Origin: Spodoptera frugiperda | Taxonomy: Eukaryota; Arthropoda; Insecta; Lepidoptera; Noctuidae | Direction: 5' to 3' | DNA length: 64,000 nt | NCBI RefSeq assembly: GCF_023101765.2 | Contig: NC_064216.1 | Span: 3,438,501-3,502,500, forward strand | Part shown: one piece after another, positions 32,528 through 43,463 of the stretch | Layout: every line of letters begins with the position of its first letter | Numbering within the stretch: the first letter of the stretch is position 1 | Made by a program: the position numbers and the translations under genes | The notes under the pieces: model-generated | The model's database searches: none | What the model was told of the DNA's origin: nothing | The model's input: only the letters and a program-made list of their open reading frames with translations

Positions 32528-33494
32528 AGGGAGGTAGGGGAGGGATGGGCAGTCGGGAGACATGGGCACCCCCCTTTTATTCTGATCCTGTCATAGGTTT
32601 TCTTTTTTCTTAATTTGGTAGTTTACTTTACCGTCTGGCAAAACTGTTCATCCATCCTATCCCATCCAGACTATCTGTTATTTCCGTCAGTTGTTAAACA
32701 CAAACACATTTGAAGATTATGCGCTCGTAAAAGTAAATATTTTGTTGTGGATTCGGATCTTAATACAGAGAAAAGTAACGAAAGGTATGTGTATTTTTTA
32801 TTATATATCTATTGTATATTTACTAACTAATAAATTAAACTAAAATTAACGTTTCAATACCTAAACAAAAAAAAATGCCGGTAAATTGTGTTGAAAATGT
32901 TTACAGAGGAAGCAATGGGCATTCTTTATATTGCGTACAGGAGGTCTTTTGAAAATTATAATTACCTGCTTTAATTAAACTATTTGAAATATTTTTAATT
33001 ACAGAAAGATTCAAAAAGAAAGGTTTACGACGAGAAATTCCCAAAGATTTGATATTACGAGCCATAGAAGAGGTATCAAAAGGATCAAAAATAAAAACAA
33101 CAGCTGATAAATATAAATATAAGCTTTTACGGGTTATAAATAATTTAAGATAAGTCGTGATATATTTAAGATGTTTTTTTTTGTGTTGTTATTATATATA
33201 TTACGTTTGTTTTTGGAGTCTATTATAGATGTTAAGTGTTTTACAGGCCATGCCCAAGCCTTCCACCGGGTGTGCCCATATCTCCCTACCATAGGGAGCC
33301 TTGGGCACTTTTGACTTAATTTTTTAATTATCTCCTAATTAGGAGACTGATTATTATTATAAGCAAGTTCTTTATAAGATATCTAGCCAAAAATATGAAG
33401 CAATAGGAAGTGGCAATAAATGTAGATTATCTACAAAATCTGATTTTTTATGCATTAAATTGTGAAAAAGTGCCCATCCCTCCCCTACCTCCCT
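32528..33494 (+). mobile_element. pogo-like non-autonomous DNA transposon
   Basis: Inverted ends AGGGAGGTAGGGGAGGGATG / CATCCCTCCCCTACCTCCCT are exact over 20 bases and flanked by TA duplications (32526-32527, 33495-33496). Inside, 33003-33153 is preceded by an acceptor-like TTAATTACAG and reads ERFKKKGLRREIPKD, then AIEEVSKGSKIKTTADKYK, then stops. This resembles the pipsqueak/CENP-B-type helix-turn-helix at the start of pogo-family transposases. No catalytic domain is present. Confidence 0.7.
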
Positions 33495-34011
33495 TATTAA
33501 TACGTGATGCAAAAACTTTTTACCCCTTTTTACGAAAATTGCGCGAACGTAGGAGCATAAAATTTAGTACACTTATAGTTTATGTGTAGGAGAAGTGCAG
33601 AATGCCAATATTTTTCAAAAATAATGCTTATTAAGTACATTAAATCAATAAATAAAACATTACACACACTACCATGCATAGTATCTGATCGTATTTGGCA
33701 AAACGTCAAAATTGACAGACATTGCGATGATATTCTCACGTCTTATATGAATAGAGTTTTATAAAAGAGTTTGTTTGAGTTTGAGTTAAATTAAAATTAT
33801 CCTTGAACGTATGTTAAGTGGTATTGTAAATTAAATCGTATATGGTCGAATTTCGATCACTAGGCGACCACTAGTTAAGTATACATAGGTAAAAGCTAAT
33901 ACTTATTTAGTTCTTAATACCTAATACAACAGTAAAATTTTGGTTTAGTAAAAAATAATTTATAGGAATTGCTGTTCTCCATATACATACAAAGTATAGA
34001 TTGTTAAAATT

Positions 34012-35397
34012 TTAAACTATAAGGAATGTTGCAATAGTAACCAACATTAATAATAATGATATGTTTACAGTACAAGAAGCACTCGGCTCATCATTTAAGA
34101 AAGTGATACGCCCTTCAATTTGTGGGTGAATTGGACTGTAACGTGCAACATACAATTTGGTACATGCTAATTCATTATAACCTAAAGTTGTTTTAGGCAA
34201 ACCAAGAAACATAGAGAAACCATCCCCGCCCGTTGAAAGGAAACTAGGCATTATCACTTTGTAAATATCTCTGTCTACTATTTTTGTAAATTTGGGAACA
34301 TCACATGCCCAACATCTTGCTTTAGCATCAACAACTCTTGATCCGGGTGGCCTTCTAAGATCATACACGACTTGTATACCAGACACTTGTAAGAATTCCC
34401 CGTTTGAAGCTAAAGGATTGTAGCGAGAGACTGAGTATTCCAACATTTCATAAAGAATACTGCCATTGACTGATATAGTTACTGCACTACCTTCGAAAGG
34501 CATCACCGAGAGTAAATCTCCTGTGGTGATATTAGTTGGCAATGTGGCACGCGCTATTGACGTGCGTATACCACCAGCTTGAATTATACCAATAGGTGCG
34601 TCTGTCCAATGTTCCCCGGTGTATTCTGAGGCGTACTTATCAACCATCGCATCCGTGATCAAGTTACCCATATTACATTCTGCACCCGAGCACGGATGGG
34701 CATTTAAAATTACACCAGTACGTCCTACCACTTCTTCTGTTAAATGAACAACACTGGCTTTGTACTTGCTTATTATTTTCAACACTTCTTTATCTTGAGG
34801 TATATTATGGTCTAAAAGAATTGGCTTTCCATCTGAACTAATTAAATTACCCTCAGAATCGAATACCAAATGTAGTTTTCCTAAATACTTGGTGTAAGCA
34901 TACGCTTGGACAACAGGAATTTTTCTTCCAGATGGTTGCTGCACGTAAGTAGGATAGAAGCCTTCGGGTTTTTCCGCATCTGGGCTTGTGCCGTTCCATA
35001 AGAATGTGTTCGTATGTCCACCAATAACTAAGTCTAATCCATCAACTTCTTTAGCTATTTTTAAATCTCTAAGATATCCAGAATGACCAACAGCAATGAT
35101 TATTTTGATTCCTTCAGATTGCAGTTTCTTTACTTCTTTGTTGAGAGCTTCTATTTCATCAATATACTCGACGTCATTTGGTACTGCTAATACCTTGGTT
35201 TCTGGCGTTAAGTAGCCAACTATACCAATTTTATGACCCGCAACATCAAGTACTATAGATTTTTTAAGATTAGGTTCCCTAGCAAGTTCTGGCACTTTGT
35301 TAAGAACAAGATTGGCTGATAATACTGGGCAGGTAAGACTTTCTATGAAAGGTGTAAGCCCGCTGACTCCATCGTCGAATTCGTGGTTCCCAAGAGA
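34012..35397 (-). CDS. 5'-nucleotidase terminal exon C (one substrate arginine changed, GPI-type tail)
   Basis: Begins after acceptor tttgtttcag with SLGNHEFDDGVSG in phase 0; 461 codons. NHEFD, VGHSGY, GGHTNTFLW, AGGIR, MPFEG and GGDGFSMF are present. The CRxREC motif has become CSGAEC, removing the Arg that corresponds to the phosphate-contacting Arg354 of human CD73; substrate preference may differ. The C-terminus (ISLLLMLVTIATFLIV) is GPI-signal-like. No canonical AATAAA was seen close downstream; a TATAAA variant lies near 33959. Confidence 0.85.
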   Translation of the reverse strand, partial: SLGNHEFDDGVSGLTPFIESLTCPVLSANLVLNKVPELAREPNLKKSIVLDVAGHKIGIVGYLTPETKVLAVPNDVEYIDEIEALNKEVKKLQSEGIKIIIAVGHSGYLRDLKIAKEVDGLDLVIGGHTNTFLWNGTSPDAEKPEGFYPTYVQQPSGRKIPVVQAYAYTKYLGKLHLVFDSEGNLISSDGKPILLDHNIPQDKEVLKIISKYKASVVHLTEEVVGRTGVILNAHPCSGAECNMGNLITDAMVDKYASEYTGEHWTDAPIGIIQAGGIRTSIARATLPTNITTGDLLSVMPFEGSAVTISVNGSILYEMLEYSVSRYNPLASNGEFLQVSGIQVVYDLRRPPGSRVVDAKARCWACDVPKFTKIVDRDIYKVIMPSFLSTGGDGFSMFLGLPKTTLGYNELACTKLYVARYSPIHPQIEGRITFLNDEPSASCTVNISLLLMLVTIATFLIV

Positions 35398-36284
35398 CTG
35401 AAACAAAAATTGTAATGTAAAAAGAATTTAAACGTCCTCATTGTACTTTATCTAAAATCATGAACGTAGTACTCAAATAAAATAGTTCTGTGTTTATTGG
35501 GGTCGGTACACGCCTGCGTAATAAACTCGCGCCTGTTTTTCCGGCCACTCTTTGTTTGAATACGCCAACGTCAGTATTCAATAGGTATATAGGTAGGTAC
35601 TTCAAAATTCGAGATTCAAAGAGAAAATTCAGCGCTTGTGAATCCATTGAATGTTTGAAACACGGCGTGGTTAGCGTGGTCCATACGTGGACGTGTGTGT
35701 ATGTAACGCAACATCATTCAATCATCGTGATTACTTTGTTCGGACATATTTTGTGTCGGCTCTCAATTGCAGTTTTATTGATTGGCTAGTGCGGTGTATT
35801 ACTATAGGTACGTAGGTAGCCTAGATAGGTAGATAGTTGGTATATACAGGGTATGTACTGTCTGTTAACGATTTTTGTTACGCGTCCGCGGACTGGCGTC
35901 CTATAATTACGTTGATAGTTCACAGTGGATTGAAATGTGTAGTTCCAAAAGCTTTGTTTTTGTTAGTGATTTTGTTTCAGATCGGGTTCGCAAGTTCAGG
36001 TTAACAACTCAAGTTCTAAGTACCTATATGTCGATAATGCATTAGGAAGATTTAGTTAGAAAACGTTGAAAATAAAATTAAATACAAAAAGAGATATAGG
36101 TAATAGCGTTTATTGAAAACAGACAAAGATTAAAACAGTACTTACCTACCGAAGATATTTATAAGAACTTAGGTATATAATATAGTTATTTTAACAAGTA
36201 CAAACCCTGCTTTTAATAAAATTCTACGTACGTATAATGATGAATGACCATCTTCAATTTTCGATCTTGTTACAAACAAATATT
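35398..36284. other. Spacer between terminal exons D and C
   Basis: 887 bases. No copy of shared exons 1 or 2 and no independent start exon recognised. Contains the exon D poly(A) signal candidate at 36109-36114. Confidence 0.6.
36109..36114 (-). terminator. Candidate poly(A) signal for terminal exon D
   Basis: AATAAA in transcript sense, about 170 bases after the exon D stop codon. Confidence 0.5.
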
Positions 36285-37673
36285 TTAAAACAACAATGTA
36301 TAAAGGAATACAATGACTGCTAGTACAGACAATTTTAAATTGGTTCCCGAGTTACGTAATTTGTCGAGGTTGTGTATGACAATCCTGCCTTCAACAGCTG
36401 GGTATACAGGACTGTGATTCTCCACGTATTGGATTGTAGACCCTAACTCATCGTAACTCAAAGGGGTAGAAGGTAGACCATCAAACATAGAAAATCCATC
36501 TCCACCCATCGATAAAAATGCTGGCATCAGTATTTTGTACGTTCCTGTCTTATTCAGCGCTGAATATTCAGGGTTAGTGCATTCACCACAACGCATGTAG
36601 ACTTTAGATACTCTTTTCCCAGGTGCGTTGCGAAAATCATATTCTACCATCATTCCAGACATTTGCAAAAACTGACCGACAGCACGCTTTGTATTATACT
36701 TCCACACTGAATGCTCCAACATCTTCAACACATCACTGCCGTTAATTGTTATTTTTACAATATTTCCATCAAAAGGCATCACACGTAAGAGATCTCCTTG
36801 TGTAATATTTGCTGGTGAATTAATGTGAGCAACTGTAGCTCTGATTCCACCTCCTTGGATGATAGCTATTGGCGCATCAGTCCAGCCATATCCTCTGTAT
36901 TCTGAAGCATATCTATGTATCATTGCATCGGTTATCAGATTCCCCATATTGCATTCTCTCAAACGGCATGTCTGCCCATCCAGTACAACTGAAGTATTTC
37001 CAACTATTTGTTCCGTTATTTGCAACATACTTTCACGATAACGATTTACAATTGTTAATACATCTGGATCTTGAGGCACTGAATTGTCCAAAAGTACAGG
37101 ATTACCATCAGAACTGATTATTTCGCCATTTGCATCGAATATGATGTGAAGTTTACCTAGATATTTGGTGTATGCGTAAGCTTGTACAGCCGGAACTAGT
37201 CTTCCAGATTTTTGTTTTACAAGCGTCGGGTACATGCCTTCTGGTTTCTCAATGTCAGGACTGGTACCATTCCATAAAAACGTGTTAGTATGTCCACCTA
37301 TAACGACATCGATATCTTCTACTTTTTCAGCTATTTCTAAGTCTTTAGTGAAACCAGAATGTCCCAGAGCAATAAGAATATTTACTCCAAATTCTTTAAG
37401 TCTGGCAGCTTCTTTTTGAATAGCTATCACTTCTTCAACGTATTCAACGTCATTTCTAATAGCCAATACTTTTGTATCAGGAGTTAAATAACCAATGACT
37501 CCAATTTTAGTACCGTTAATGTCAAATACTACAGAGTCCATTAAATTTTTCTTAGCTTGTAGTTCGGGTTCTTTGGTTAGAATTAAATTAGCTGCAAGTA
37601 TTGGACACGTGAGGTTTTCAACGAACGGTGTTAGACCAGATATTCCATTGTCGAATTCATGGTTCCCCAAAGA
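36285..37673 (-). CDS. 5'-nucleotidase terminal exon D (canonical active site, GPI-type tail)
   Basis: Begins after acceptor cattgttacag with SLGNHEFDNGISG in phase 0; 462 codons. It is the closest to textbook CD73 motifs: NHEFD, ALGHSGF, GGHTNTFLW, CRLRECNMGNLI, QGGGIR, MPFDG and GGDGFSMF. The C-terminus is hydrophobic (LSVLAVIVFLYTLLF), as in GPI-anchored ecto-5'-nucleotidases. Expected activity is hydrolysis of extracellular nucleoside monophosphates or, as in arthropod apyrases of this family, di- and triphosphates; sequence alone does not decide. A poly(A) signal candidate lies at 36109-36114. Confidence 0.87.
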   Translation of the reverse strand, partial: SLGNHEFDNGISGLTPFVENLTCPILAANLILTKEPELQAKKNLMDSVVFDINGTKIGVIGYLTPDTKVLAIRNDVEYVEEVIAIQKEAARLKEFGVNILIALGHSGFTKDLEIAEKVEDIDVVIGGHTNTFLWNGTSPDIEKPEGMYPTLVKQKSGRLVPAVQAYAYTKYLGKLHIIFDANGEIISSDGNPVLLDNSVPQDPDVLTIVNRYRESMLQITEQIVGNTSVVLDGQTCRLRECNMGNLITDAMIHRYASEYRGYGWTDAPIAIIQGGGIRATVAHINSPANITQGDLLRVMPFDGNIVKITINGSDVLKMLEHSVWKYNTKRAVGQFLQMSGMMVEYDFRNAPGKRVSKVYMRCGECTNPEYSALNKTGTYKILMPAFLSMGGDGFSMFDGLPSTPLSYDELGSTIQYVENHSPVYPAVEGRIVIHNLDKLRNSGTNLKLSVLAVIVFLYTLLF

Positions 37674-38829
37674 CTGTAACAATGAAGGCATTCATGTAGC
37701 ATGCATTTGTTATTATTTGGAGAAAGAACGTGCAGATATTAAAAGAGGTGGGTAAATTAAATTAATTTTATAAATAAATATATCCGTGCATTTGTACAGT
37801 TATGTTAGTGCAACGTTACGAATGTTGGTTAGTTTAGCACACACAGATGAAATAAATATAAAAATTAAACATTAGGATCCAATATCTAGAGGTCGCTCTG
37901 AACAAACCGGTTCATTAAATATTGTAATCCAAATTATAAGTAAAAGGATCATGCCTATTAAAATAAAGGTACTTACAAACGGATCCAGGAAAATTAACTC
38001 GATTCTCCTTCAATAGTTTTAATTAAGGAATGGGTAGGTATTAAAGTATGTGGTTTTGAAATAATAATAGACCAATATTTTTAGGAAACTTAAAGGAACT
38101 TTTAATAAGATCATACAATGATTTATTTAATTGTCATGTCAGTTATTTATTTTGCATACTTTGCACAATGATTATTAAATTTCACTAACCTTACAGTAAT
38201 GGATACTAAACAATTAAATTAATTAGGAATTAAGTCCATGTTGCATCATTTGAGGAATGCATGATTTAACGTTGTCGCTTCGTGGACAATTTTCATTGTT
38301 TCTAAGCAAGATGCAAACATATGTCATTTGTAGCCCGTCCATTGTTTGTGAAGGATGCATGCATTCGTCAAATGACGCAACGTAGACTGTTAGTACTAAC
38401 TTTATGAAATTGACATGCATACCTAAAGATACTTATATTGAGAGAGTTATATTAATGACAAAAAGTATATTGTTCTAGTATTTTTTTAAATCTAAGTAAG
38501 TATTATCTATAAGTACAAATTGTAATATCATTTACGTATATTAGGAATATCACGTTATAGGGTACGTGTAGAGGAACTTAAATTATCATTTATATTTTAT
38601 ATGCGCTTAAATAATAGTTTTTTTTCCTCTTCTTTGTCTATCTTGGACGGAATACGAATAAACCTGGACTTAAATAAAATACTTCTTATTTTTCTATTTT
38701 GATTGTACTCAGCCTTCAGTCTTTTAAAGACTTAGCTATTTTTCCGTGTCATTTTACTGGGAATAATTTTTCTAAAATATGAAGTAGTTATTTGCAGCCT
38801 TTGACCACTAACTAATTTTCTTGTTCGAC
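37674..38829. other. Spacer between terminal exons E and D
   Basis: No exon or repeat recognised; contains possible poly(A) signals for exon E near 38120-38151. Confidence 0.55.
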
Positions 38830-40143
38830 TTAGTCTACATTTTCTAATATAATACGGCCTTCCACAGCTGGATGCAGGGGACTGTTATTTTGTATATAAG
38901 CTTCTGCAGACGAAATTTCATCTATGTCCAAAAGTGTTATAGGTAAATTATCAAACATATTGAAACCATCACCCCCGTTTGCTAAAAAGGCAGGCATCAA
39001 GATATTGTATTCTTCTGTCTCGTTCAGAGTACTATATTCAGGATACAAACAATAGCCACATTGCACAGAAACATTCATAACCCTACTGTCAGGAAGTTGG
39101 CTCATGTCGTATTTGACTTTCATTCCTGACATTTGCAAGAAATGTCCCGATGGGAACGAAGCATTATAGTTTCGAACAGAATGTTCTAACATCTTCAATA
39201 TAGTTTGACCATCTATTTGAATTTTAACTAAAATACCGTCAAAGGGCATGACACGTAAAGTATCTCCTTTCGTAATATTGGTTATTGAATCTTGTATTTC
39301 GAATGATGATCTTATACCACCACTGTGGACGATAGCGATAGGAGCGTCAGTCCAACCTTGCCCTCTGTAAGTTGAAGCGTAATTATGGATTATAGCATCG
39401 GCCATAAAGTTACCCATGTTACATTCTTTTATCCGACATGAATGACCATCTACAAATGTTGACGTATTTCCAATAACTTGCTCAGTAATGTTTTGGACAC
39501 TCTCCTGATAGTAATTAACAATTTCTAAAACTGCTGGGTCTTGGGAAATAGAATTATCTAAGAGTATAGGATTTCCATCAATGCTGTTTATTTCACCGTC
39601 AGCGTTGAATATCATGTGTAGTTTTCCAAGATATTTAGTGAATCCATAAGCTTGCACTGCAGGCACCAATCTGCCAGAACTTTGTTCCACCATAGTGGGA
39701 TAAGGACCGTCAGGAATGTCTGAATCTGTTACATTTCCATTCCATAAAAAAGTATTAGTGTGACCGCCTATGACAAGATCAATATCTTCCACGTCTCTTG
39801 CTATTTCTAAGTCCTTTACAAAACCTGAGTGACCGAGTGCTATGATTATGTTCACTCCTTTAGATTTAAGTAAAGCCACTTCATTTCGCACCGCTACTAT
39901 CTCATCTATGTATTCAACATTATTTCTTATAGCCAGGAATTTGGTATCTGGTGTTAAGTACCCAACGATACCAATTTTAGTATTATTTATATCTAATACA
40001 ACTGAATTCATTAAATTGCTTTGACTCTGTAACTCGGGCACATTTGTGAGATTGAGATTGGCGGCTAGAACTGGGCATGTAAGATTTGTTATAAACGGAG
40101 AGAGTCCTGATACGCCATTATCAAATTCGTGGTTTCCAAGACA
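38830..40143 (-). CDS. 5'-nucleotidase terminal exon E (active-site residues intact; no GPI tail)
   Basis: Begins after acceptor ctttgtttcag with CLGNHEFDNGVSG in phase 0; 437 codons. Active-site motifs present: NHEFD (catalytic Asn-His), ALGHSGF and GGHTNTF (metal His), CRIKEC, SGGIR, MPFDG and GGDGF (purine-stacking Phe). It stops directly after EGRIILENVD, without the hydrophobic tail of C, D and F, so the product should be secreted rather than membrane-anchored. Many potential N-glycosylation sites (NLT, NIT, NTS) are visible. Nearest possible poly(A) signals (TTTATT on the plus strand) lie at about 38120-38151, roughly 0.7 kb downstream. Confidence 0.85.
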   Translation of the reverse strand, partial: CLGNHEFDNGVSGLSPFITNLTCPVLAANLNLTNVPELQSQSNLMNSVVLDINNTKIGIVGYLTPDTKFLAIRNNVEYIDEIVAVRNEVALLKSKGVNIIIALGHSGFVKDLEIARDVEDIDLVIGGHTNTFLWNGNVTDSDIPDGPYPTMVEQSSGRLVPAVQAYGFTKYLGKLHMIFNADGEINSIDGNPILLDNSISQDPAVLEIVNYYQESVQNITEQVIGNTSTFVDGHSCRIKECNMGNFMADAIIHNYASTYRGQGWTDAPIAIVHSGGIRSSFEIQDSITNITKGDTLRVMPFDGILVKIQIDGQTILKMLEHSVRNYNASFPSGHFLQMSGMKVKYDMSQLPDSRVMNVSVQCGYCLYPEYSTLNETEEYNILMPAFLANGGDGFNMFDNLPITLLDIDEISSAEAYIQNNSPLHPAVEGRIILENVD

Positions 40144-41316
40144 CTGAAACAAAGAATTAATAAATGCAGTTCACACGATATTGGTTAGTGAAACTCCATG
40201 CCAACATTCACAGTTGCAACAACTCAATCACATGCTATGTACCATTGAACTGTAGATCCAAGACAAATCCGTTTCGAAATGTTCATGTCTCTAACTTTAG
40301 ATATTGTAAATACGTATACTAACGTAAGTCATTGAAAAACATTCGTATGGAACATTTGAAGGTTGTAAAATACAACCTTTGAGTTTCAGTGATAGTTAAA
40401 ATGACTTCAAATGAACGTAATTAAAACTATGACTGATGCATTTATATGTATGAATATAGGCAGATTTACACAGGGTCTATAACTGACTCCGAAACGATAT
40501 GACCCACCATACTCATGTTTGAATTTTCCATTATACGAGTACTGAATTCAAATCTGTTTTTTTTTTGGTTTGGTGCTGGCTTGTATGGTTTTGGAGTTTC
40601 TTCTGAGTTCTGACCCTAAGTAAATCTACCTTATAGTAAGTGTGTGTAAATTTTGCTCATCTAAAATGACATTGACAGAAGCTAGGGCATGCACTAAGTA
40701 ACGTCTATCGGTCTATGTTGTTGGTTGAAGTTAATTATTGACAAGGCCTTACTTGATTTTTCTGTTAGATCAAGTATTCATGCATTGGTTATCTACAATG
40801 ATTCTTACAATCCCTTTAATTGTTTAGTTAATGTTTTAATTATAATATGATCATTGACTGTGTAAAACTGATGGATATTATTAGTAATACCTTATCTAGT
40901 AGGGATTTTGCCAAAGATCGATATTTGTTCCCACCAATTGTCATAGAATTAAAATGATGAGTGATTTTTATTTAGTTTATGATAGGTTTTAGAAAAAGTA
41001 ACAAGGTCCAGGTAATGCATGCCAATTTCAATCCACGAGTATGCACGAGTTAGAGTATATTTTTAATACTTACAAGTTTTCGAATTTAGATATCTTGTTC
41101 TAATTTCATATCATCTATCTTGTTGCGTTCTAGAATAACTCTTCCTTGTAATTTACATGTTAACTTCGTGACTAGTTTCTCAAGCAAGCTTCAGGATAGG
41201 TAATAAATACTCACAATATTAATTCAAAATATATTTATCACAAAAAATATAAAAAAAGCCTTAAAGTCTGGTAAATATTTACATACGTAGTTACAAAATG
41301 TACCTCAAGTAACCGA
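40144..41316. other. Spacer between terminal exons F and E
   Basis: No copy of shared exons 1 or 2 and no repeat ends recognised. Contains the exon F poly(A) signal candidate. Confidence 0.55.
40967..40972 (-). terminator. Candidate poly(A) signal for terminal exon F
   Basis: TTTATT on the plus strand (AATAAA in transcript sense), about 345 bases after the exon F stop codon. Confidence 0.4.
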
Positions 41317-42648
41317 TTACATTATGAGGTAGGATAAAAGAGCAACAAGAAGCAAGGAAGATGTGATCATATGGCCAGATGCTCTGCCGACACGTCCATC
41401 TATTTCTGGGTAAACAGGGCTCCTCAATTTTATGAATTCTGCGGTACAAGTGACCTCATCATAATCAAGCTCAATTTTTGGTAGGTCAGTCAGCATTGAA
41501 TATCCATATTCTCCGTTAGCCATAGCTGCTGGCATCAATATTTTATAGCTTCTGTTATCTTCGACTTCATAAAACATCGGAACATTGCATTCCCAGCAAC
41601 GGACAACAGCGCTTACCAGTCTAGATCCTTGTGGATTTTTCATTCTATACACTACGCGTAATCCAGAAAATTGTAAGAAACTAGAAACATTGTCATCGTT
41701 TACAGAGTGTTCTAGAACCTGTTTCAGGACTTGTCCGTTCATAGTTACAGCCACGAGGTTACTTTCCAAGGGCATAGCGGCAAGCAAATCAGCTCTTGTT
41801 ACATCAGCAGGTCTATTGGGTGGTGCAATCGAGTGACTTGCGAAAGCACCACTGGGAACGATTGCTATTGGAGCATCAGTCCATCTCACACCCTCGTAGT
41901 TCACAGCGTAATAGTACACAATGGCGTCAGTGACTAAGTTTCCGAGGTTACATTCTTCACTGGAACAAGATTGCCCGTCGAGTACGACAGATGTTTGTCC
42001 AAGTACTTCTGTATTTCTAGGAAGATCAAGAGATAGTATTTCGAGCAACTGTACATCTTCTTTGGGTTGAGGAACCGAATCGTCCAAGAGGATAGGTTTA
42101 GCATTGTATTCTGAAATTTCTCCGTTATCATCGAAAGTGACTTTAATACTACCGAGGTATTTATTGTAAGCTGTCGATGGAATAATCGGCACTTGTTTTC
42201 CTGATGCCTGTGTCACAACTATGGGTTTGTGTTCGTCGGTAACAGTTTGACCGTCCCAATAGAATGTGTTTTTGTTGCCAGCAATAACTAGATCGATACC
42301 AGGAACATACTTAGCTATTTCTTGCTCTTTAGCTAAAGTTGAGTGACCCAAAGCGATGATGATTTTGACTCCTGAAGCTTGAAGTTGTTTTACCTCGTCC
42401 GCCACTGCTATAACTTCATCGATGTATTCAATTTTTCCAAAACTGTCCAAAATATTATTGTTTGGTGTTAAATATCCAACTACTCCAACTTTAACACCTT
42501 CAACATCAAACACAATGGATTTTTGGATTTTAACTTTTCCTTCAGTAGATTTTAATACAACGTTGCTAGCCAAAATTGGTGTTTGTAAGCTTTCCAAGAA
42601 TGGTGATACTTGCAATGTATTCTTGTCGACGTCATTGTTGCCGAGTGA
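41317..42648 (-). CDS. 5'-nucleotidase terminal exon F (proximal; predicted catalytically dead)
   Basis: Begins right after acceptor tatatttcag, phase 0, 443 codons. It aligns with the other five exons throughout but key residues differ. It has LGNNDVD for LGNHEFD (catalytic His lost), GHST kept, and AGNKNTF for GGH(S/T)NTF (metal His lost). It has CSSEEC for CRxREC, PSGAFA for GGGIR (phosphate-binding Arg lost), MPLES for MPFxG, and GEYGYSM for GGDGF. Residue roles are those known for human CD73. It still has conserved Cys pairs and a hydrophobic C-terminus (SSLLLVALLSYLIM) like a GPI signal. The frame is intact, so it is probably expressed as a non-enzymatic nucleotidase-like protein. Confidence 0.82.
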   Translation of the reverse strand, partial: SLGNNDVDKNTLQVSPFLESLQTPILASNVVLKSTEGKVKIQKSIVFDVEGVKVGVVGYLTPNNNILDSFGKIEYIDEVIAVADEVKQLQASGVKIIIALGHSTLAKEQEIAKYVPGIDLVIAGNKNTFYWDGQTVTDEHKPIVVTQASGKQVPIIPSTAYNKYLGSIKVTFDDNGEISEYNAKPILLDDSVPQPKEDVQLLEILSLDLPRNTEVLGQTSVVLDGQSCSSEECNLGNLVTDAIVYYYAVNYEGVRWTDAPIAIVPSGAFASHSIAPPNRPADVTRADLLAAMPLESNLVAVTMNGQVLKQVLEHSVNDDNVSSFLQFSGLRVVYRMKNPQGSRLVSAVVRCWECNVPMFYEVEDNRSYKILMPAAMANGEYGYSMLTDLPKIELDYDEVTCTAEFIKLRSPVYPEIDGRVGRASGHMITSSLLLVALLSYLIM

Positions 42649-42957
42649 CTGAAATATAAAATGTTTGTTAAGATTAATGTTAGTAAATAGGAATTAATAG
42701 TCTTTCAACAAAGTATTAGTTTGGTTAGGAGTTAGCACAAAAAGAAGTAAACATTTTACTGTTACTTCGAGTGGATAGAAACGACTCATTTATTTGACAA
42801 TATTTTGAATGGGCTCCAGCTATAGCTATATTGTGTTTATGCATATGCTTTTGTGATATTTGTTTCAGGCGCGTAACTATCGCCGTATCAATTATATGGG
42901 GCATTCGGGCCAGGGGCGCACCAACGTGTTTAGGCAAAAAATAAAAACTTCCCAAAC

Positions 42958-43198
42958 GTCAGTAATAGTCTGACACTCTTATCTGCTCTTTCACTCAAGG
43001 ACGGGAAAAGTCATCGGATGATTTTTACCCACATAATTTTTTTTTTCAGCGGGAAAGTCATCCAATAACTTCTCTCGCCTGGGCAAGGCGAGAGGGAGTG
43101 TCAGACTCTTACTGACTAAGACCACCCCGTTCCTACTCCTGCTTGTCGAGCCGGAGCCCCGGTAAACCCGCTAGGTAGTCCGCAGCTCCGGGCCAAGG
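42958..43198 (-). mobile_element. Short retroposon, family 3
   Basis: On the minus strand: AGCTGCGGACTACCTAGCGG, then GGGGCTCCGGCTCGACAAGC, AGGAACGGGGTGGTCTTAGT, and AGTCTGACACTCCCTCTCGCC. Sister copies: 25026-25185 (+), 48382-48530 (+), 51085-51262 (-), 51733-51905 (+). Probably a non-autonomous retroposon; no ORF. Confidence 0.7.
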
Positions 43199-43358
43199 TA
43201 TGCTACGCCATTAATTTGTTTCTATCCATTCTTCTTTATTATTATAATCAGGGACACAAATTAGTAAGTTTACAAATTCATAATTAGTTCCAACACCATT
43301 CCATCACCAAAAAACATATGTTAAAGTTACACAGACGAGTACATACACATATATTCAT

Positions 43359-43463
43359 ATACACTATGTCCTATGTTATATACACTATGTCCTATGTTAT
43401 ATACACTATGTCCTATGTTATATACACTATGTTCTATGTTATATACACTATGTTCTATGTTAT
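43359..43463. repeat. 21-bp tandem array, five units
   Basis: Unit ATACACTATGTCCTATGTTAT repeated five times; the last two units carry one shared C-to-T change (TTCTATG). Confidence 0.9.

Noticed and set aside
43359..43463. CRISPR array
   Set aside because: Units are contiguous without spacers and the genome is eukaryotic.
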